NCBI GenBank assembly: GCA_966112795.1
Contig: CBHWED010000042.1
Span: forward strand, 1 to 18,101
Origin: Croceibacterium_A sp966112795
GTDB taxonomy: Bacteria > Pseudomonadota > Alphaproteobacteria > Sphingomonadales > Sphingomonadaceae
DNA: 18,101 nt
Reading direction: 5' to 3'
Each line of letters begins with the position of its first letter. Position 1 is the stretch's first letter. Below the pieces are notes generated by a model. It ran no database searches. It saw nothing but the letters and a program-made list of their open reading frames with translations, and had not been told where the DNA came from. Position numbers and translations under genes: made by a program. Positions 14,928-18,101 of the stretch are shown here, piece after piece.

Positions 14928-15605
14928 ATGAGACTGATCACCGGCGCGGCCATCGCCGCGCTCCTCACTACATCTGTGTCTGCGCAGACCGGCCCGGGGC
15001 CGGCCGCAGCCAGCGTTTCCGCCGGAGCCCTGGTGCTCAGCGCCGGGACGCCGATCACGCTCGCGGTCTCGCAAGAGGTCAACAGCAGCACGCACAAGGA
15101 AGGCGACACGTTCCCGCTGACCGTGCTCAACGACGTCGCCGTGGGCAACACCGTGGTCATTCCGCGCGGCACGCCCGCGGTGGGCGAGATCACCTGGCGC
15201 ACCGGCAAGGGCGCTTTCGGCAAGTCGGGCAAGATGGAGCTGTCGCTGCGCTACATCGACCTCCACGGGCAGCGCATCCCGGTGACCGGGGATTTCCGTC
15301 AGGAAGGCGAGGGCAACACGATCGCCACCGGCGTCGCGATCATCGCCGTCGGCGTGTTCGCCGGCTTCGTCACCGGCAAGCGCGCGCGCCTTCCGGTCGG
15401 CCGCGAGCTGATGTCTCAGCTCGCCCAGCCGGTACCGTTCAACTCCGACGGCCACCTCGCGTCGTCCTACGATTCCGCCGCCGCGATGACGACCGCGGAG
15501 TTGAGCACGCCGCTCGGCCAGTGCCGCTCGGCGGCGCGCGCGCTGCCCGAGGTCGACGATCGCGAAGACGCGCTCGAGGACTGCTACATCAAGCGCATGG
15601 AGTGA
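14928..15605 (+). CDS. Exported hypothetical protein
   Basis: The protein is 225 residues from ATG 14928, which gives a clean signal peptide (MRLITGAAIAALLTTSVSA, cleavage after residue 19) and follows a G-run at 14914-14921. An ATG 51 bases upstream would bury the signal sequence and is less likely. The mature part has a beta-rich block (LAVSQEVNSSTHKEGDTFPLTV...VIPRGTPAVGEITWRTGKGAFGKSGKMELSLRYIDL, 45-112) reminiscent of small beta-barrel modules. A Gly-rich hydrophobic segment (131-150) then runs into KRARLPVGRE. The C-terminal region is polar with two cysteines (C199, C219) that could form a disulfide. I do not recognise a named family. It is 93 bases upstream of the methyltransferase gene on the same strand. 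Confidence 0.85.
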   Translation: MRLITGAAIAALLTTSVSAQTGPGPAAASVSAGALVLSAGTPITLAVSQEVNSSTHKEGDTFPLTVLNDVAVGNTVVIPRGTPAVGEITWRTGKGAFGKSGKMELSLRYIDLHGQRIPVTGDFRQEGEGNTIATGVAIIAVGVFAGFVTGKRARLPVGRELMSQLAQPVPFNSDGHLASSYDSAAAMTTAELSTPLGQCRSAARALPEVDDREDALEDCYIKRME

Positions 15606-15698
15606 TCGGCCCGGGGCCTCGGTTGTCGACCCGGCTTTCCAGGGGCCCAGCCAGCGGGTAACGCGCGACACAGGATACGGCATCGGGGGGGCCGGACT

Positions 15699-16523
15699 AT
15701 GACCGACGCGAGCGAGTGGCAGGGGCGCGTGGGCGCGAACTGGGCGGCGCAGTGGCGCCGCACCGATCGCAGCTTCGCGCCGCTGACCGAACGCCTGCTC
15801 CAGCGCAGCCGCGAGTTCGCCTTTTCTTCGGTGCTCGACGTCGGCTGCGGCGCGGGCGAGCTGTCGCTCGCGCTCGCCCGCGGCCGGCCGCATTGCCGCG
15901 TGGTCGGGGTCGACATCTCGCCACATCTCGTCGCCACCGCCGACGAGCGCGGCACCAATCTCGCCAACGCCTCGTTCGAGATCGGCGACGCCGCGGTATG
16001 GCAGCCGCCGGCGGGCTTTGCCCCCGAGCTCGTCGTCTCGCGCCACGGGGTCATGTTCTTCGACGATCCGGTCGACGCGTTCGCCAACCTCGCGCGGATC
16101 GCCGCGCCGGGTGCGGGCCTGATGTTCTCGTGCTTCCGCGAGCAGGCGCAGAACCCGTTCTTCACCGAAGTCGCCCGCCTGCTGCCCGAGCCGCCGCCGG
16201 CGGCGGACCCGCGCCTGCCCGGGCCGTTCGCTTTCGCCGATCCGGCGCACGTCGAGGCGATCCTCGCCGCGGCGGGCTGGCAGGGTGCGGTGTTCGACCC
16301 GTTCGACCTCGCGATGATCGTCGGTGGCGGCGCCGATCCGGTGGCCGACGCGATGACCTATTTCTCGTCGATCGGCCCGGCGGCGCGCGCCGCGGCCGAG
16401 CTGCCGCCCGACAAGGCCGAGCGTTTGCTCGACGGCGTGCGCAACCTCGCCCGGCGCCACGCGCTCGACGGCATGGTCGCGCTACGTGCGGCGACCTGGA
16501 TCGTCACCGCGCGCAAGGCGTGA
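15699..16523 (+). CDS. Class I SAM-dependent methyltransferase
   Basis: The protein is 274 residues and soluble. Motif I is VLDVGCGAGELSLALA (45-60) and the acidic residue after strand 2 is D72 (VVGVDIS), which together form the S-adenosylmethionine site. PELVVSRHGVMFFDDP (about 113-128) corresponds to the motif post-II/IV strand, and AFANLARIAAPGAGLMFSCFRE to the strand-5 region. The C-terminal part carries the substrate cap typical of small-molecule methyltransferases of the UbiE/Tam type. There is no target-recognition domain for DNA, and the substrate cannot be deduced. ATG 15699 follows a G-run upstream, similar to the preceding gene. Confidence 0.93.
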   Translation: MTDASEWQGRVGANWAAQWRRTDRSFAPLTERLLQRSREFAFSSVLDVGCGAGELSLALARGRPHCRVVGVDISPHLVATADERGTNLANASFEIGDAAVWQPPAGFAPELVVSRHGVMFFDDPVDAFANLARIAAPGAGLMFSCFREQAQNPFFTEVARLLPEPPPAADPRLPGPFAFADPAHVEAILAAAGWQGAVFDPFDLAMIVGGGADPVADAMTYFSSIGPAARAAAELPPDKAERLLDGVRNLARRHALDGMVALRAATWIVTARKA

Positions 16524-16822
16524 GGCCCCGGGCGAAGCGCCGCAAGAACGCGGCCCGACCGAGTTGGGCGCCGGTCGTTGCCGAATCGCCAGGCGAAATG
16601 CACCCGGCCTCGATCGCTCGCAAACGGCACTCGCCTGCGATCGGCGAGCACGACCGCTTCGCGGGTCCCGACGCTCATACCGCGATCATGCCTTCCGGAA
16701 TCGAGGACTTGGGCGCGGCCGTGACCTGCTTTCGCGACCGATCGCGCCCGATCGTGCTGCCCGTGCCCGATTTGCGCCTCAATCTGCTTGTCGCCCGCCT
16801 CGCCGCCCCCTAATTCGCACCC
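16524..16822. other. Gene-free stretch upstream of alaS
   Basis: No convincing gene, RNA or terminator was found in these 299 bases. A 71-codon frame from ATG 16599 has no ribosome binding site and no recognisable content. GATCGC (16612-16617) and GCGATC (16637-16642) form a loose inverted repeat. The alaS promoter must lie here but no clear -35/-10 pair is visible. Confidence 0.5.
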
Positions 16823-18101
16823 ATGCATTCGACCAACGACATCCGCCGCGCCTTCCTCGACTACTTCGCGGCCAACGACCATGCGGTCGTGCCCTCGGCG
16901 CCGCTGGTGCCGTACAACGACCCGACGCTGATGTTCGTCAACGCGGGCATGGTCCCGTTCAAGAACGTCTTCACCGGCCTCGAGACCCCGCCCGCGCCGC
17001 GCGCCGCGAGCTCGCAGAAGTGCGTCCGCGCCGGCGGCAAGCACAACGACCTCGACAACGTCGGCTACACCGCGCGCCACCTGACGCTGTTCGAGATGCT
17101 CGGCAACTTCAGCTTCGGCGACTACTTCAAGGAACGCGCGATCGAGCTCGCGTGGAACCTCGTCACGCGCGAGTACGGGCTCGACCCGAACCGGCTCACG
17201 GCGACGGTCTACCACACCGACGACGAAGCCTGGACCTTGTGGAAGAAGATCGCCGGCCTGCCCGACGAGCGCATCATCCGCATCGCCACCAAGGACAACT
17301 TCTGGGCGATGGGCTCCGACGGCCCGTGCGGCCCGTGCTCGGAGATCTTTTGGGACCATGGCCCGTCGATCCCCGGCGGCCCTCCGGGCTCGCCGGACGA
17401 GGACGGCGACCGCTTCGTCGAGATCTGGAACCTCGTGTTCATGCAGTACGTGCAGGAGAACGACCAGATCGTCGGCGACCTGCCCAAGCCGAGCATCGAC
17501 ACCGGCATGGGCCTCGAGCGCATCTCGACCGTGCTCCAGGGCGTCCATTCGGTGTTCGAGACCGACATGTTCAGCCGCCTGATCGAGGCCAGCGTCGACC
17601 TGACCGGCGCCAAGGCCGAAGGCGAGCAGCAGGCGAGCCACCGCGTGATCGCCGATCACTTGCGCTCGACCAGCTTCCTGATCGCCGACGGCGTGCTGCC
17701 GGCGAACGAGGGCCGCGGCTACGTGCTGCGCCGGATCATGCGCCGCGCGATGCGCCACGCGCACCTGCTCGGCGCCCGTCAGCCGCTGATGCACCGGCTC
17801 GTGCCGACGCTGGTCGCCGAGATGGGCCAGGCGTTCCCCGAGCTCGGCCGCGCGCAGCCGCTGATCGAGGAGACGCTCGAGCGCGAGGAAGTCCAGTTCC
17901 GCCGCACGCTCGAGAACGGCCTCAGGCTGCTCGACGAGGCGACCACCGGCATGGGCGAGGGCGCCAGCCTGCCCGGCGAGACCGCGTTCAAGCTCTACGA
18001 CACCTTCGGTTTCCCCTACGACCTGACCGAGGACGCGCTGCGTGTGCGCGGCATCGGCGTCGACCGCGCCGGGTTCGACGCGGCGATGGCGCAGCAGCGT
18101 G
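16823..18101 (+). CDS. alaS: Alanine--tRNA ligase, 5' half (continues past window)
   Basis: This class II synthetase charges tRNA-Ala. 426 residues of about 880 are present, covering the aminoacylation core and the start of the tRNA-recognition region; the editing and oligomerisation domains lie beyond the edge. Visible motifs are DPTLMFVNAGMVPFKNVF (motif 1 region), QKCVRAGGKHNDLDNVGYTARHLTLFEMLGNFSFGDYFK (motif 2), SDGPCGPCSEIFWD, and DTGMGLER at 226-233 (motif 3). ADGVLPANEGRGYVLRRIMRRAMRHAHLLG and FGFPYDLTED are also present. ATG 16823 gives the standard N terminus (MHSTNDIRRAFLDYF), but the bases before it (TAATTCGCACCC) hold no Shine-Dalgarno sequence. The recA-alaS neighbourhood is a familiar order in alphaproteobacteria, here interrupted by two genes. 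Confidence 0.98.
   Translation, partial: MHSTNDIRRAFLDYFAANDHAVVPSAPLVPYNDPTLMFVNAGMVPFKNVFTGLETPPAPRAASSQKCVRAGGKHNDLDNVGYTARHLTLFEMLGNFSFGDYFKERAIELAWNLVTREYGLDPNRLTATVYHTDDEAWTLWKKIAGLPDERIIRIATKDNFWAMGSDGPCGPCSEIFWDHGPSIPGGPPGSPDEDGDRFVEIWNLVFMQYVQENDQIVGDLPKPSIDTGMGLERISTVLQGVHSVFETDMFSRLIEASVDLTGAKAEGEQQASHRVIADHLRSTSFLIADGVLPANEGRGYVLRRIMRRAMRHAHLLGARQPLMHRLVPTLVAEMGQAFPELGRAQPLIEETLEREEVQFRRTLENGLRLLDEATTGMGEGASLPGETAFKLYDTFGFPYDLTEDALRVRGIGVDRAGFDAAMAQQR

Noticed and set aside
14910..16460. Minus-strand open frame opposite the exported hypothetical and the methyltransferase
   Set aside because: It spans the gap between two plus-strand genes with clear motifs or a signal peptide. Its own sequence shows no domain and the biased composition of an antisense shadow.
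16599..16813. A 71-codon plus-strand frame just upstream of alaS
   Set aside because: No ribosome binding site, no recognisable sequence, and it is the tail of a longer shadow frame running through the methyltransferase gene.
16358..17794. Minus-strand open frame of 478 codons opposite alaS
   Set aside because: It is antisense to unmistakable AlaS motifs, with a His/Val/Arg/Ala-rich composition and no recognised domain.

Overview
The window is GC-rich (by eye well over 65 %), densely coded on both strands, and reads as chromosomal DNA of an alphaproteobacterium, most likely a member of the Sphingomonadales. The grounds are the content and order of the core genes (smpB, a DUF2062 gene and the CckA hybrid kinase in one run; recA followed by alaS), a LexA box of the alphaproteobacterial GTTC-N7-GTTC type before recA, and a GGGGAGG-type intergenic palindrome like those I associate with sphingomonads. 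No tRNA, rRNA, CRISPR array, insertion sequence or phage gene was recognised.

Layout. 1-1088: 3' part of a secreted-type DUF885 zinc hydrolase. 1089-1382 (minus): a 97-residue basic protein of the 'plasmid stabilization' type. 1503-5059 (plus): smpB, a DUF2062 membrane protein and cckA, tightly packed; this joins trans-translation (ribosome rescue) with the top of the CckA-ChpT-CtrA phosphorelay. 5060-5232: a non-coding convergent gap with a degenerate palindromic repeat. 5233-8705 (minus): an accessory run read from right to left as a ThuA/GATase-like hypothetical, an alpha/beta hydrolase of the cofactor-free chloroperoxidase type, a glutathione S-transferase, and, 4 bases behind the GST stop, a TIR-like protein of the Cap12/Pycsar effector type. 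8706-8871: divergent control region with two palindromes. 8872-12050 (plus): two tandem paralogous exported DUF4139 proteins. 12047-13333 (minus): an exported amidohydrolase whose stop overlaps that of the second DUF4139 gene. 13334-13472: divergent control region with the SOS box. 13473-14534: recA with a strong intrinsic terminator. 14640-14927: non-coding, with a short 31-32 base tandem repeat. 14928-16523: an exported hypothetical protein and a SAM-dependent methyltransferase. 16524-16822: a gap with nothing firmly recognisable. 16823 to the end: the 5' half of alaS.

The most interesting item is the TIR-like gene at 5233-6162. Its N-terminal half carries the full signature of the NAD-consuming TIR domain found in CBASS (Cap12) and Pycsar effectors, including the expected catalytic glutamate. 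Its C-terminal half is a beta-rich domain that is not recognisably STING, SAVED or a cyclic-nucleotide-binding fold. By eye it recalls the ligand-sensing beta-barrel of Cap15, but without transmembrane helices. No cyclase lies in the window, and the gene appears to be translated directly behind a GST. This is either an orphan immune-type effector or a non-defence use of the TIR-like enzyme. Second in interest is the DUF4139 pair, whose second member carries twelve consecutive prolines followed by a TonB-box-like VVVTGSRI motif.
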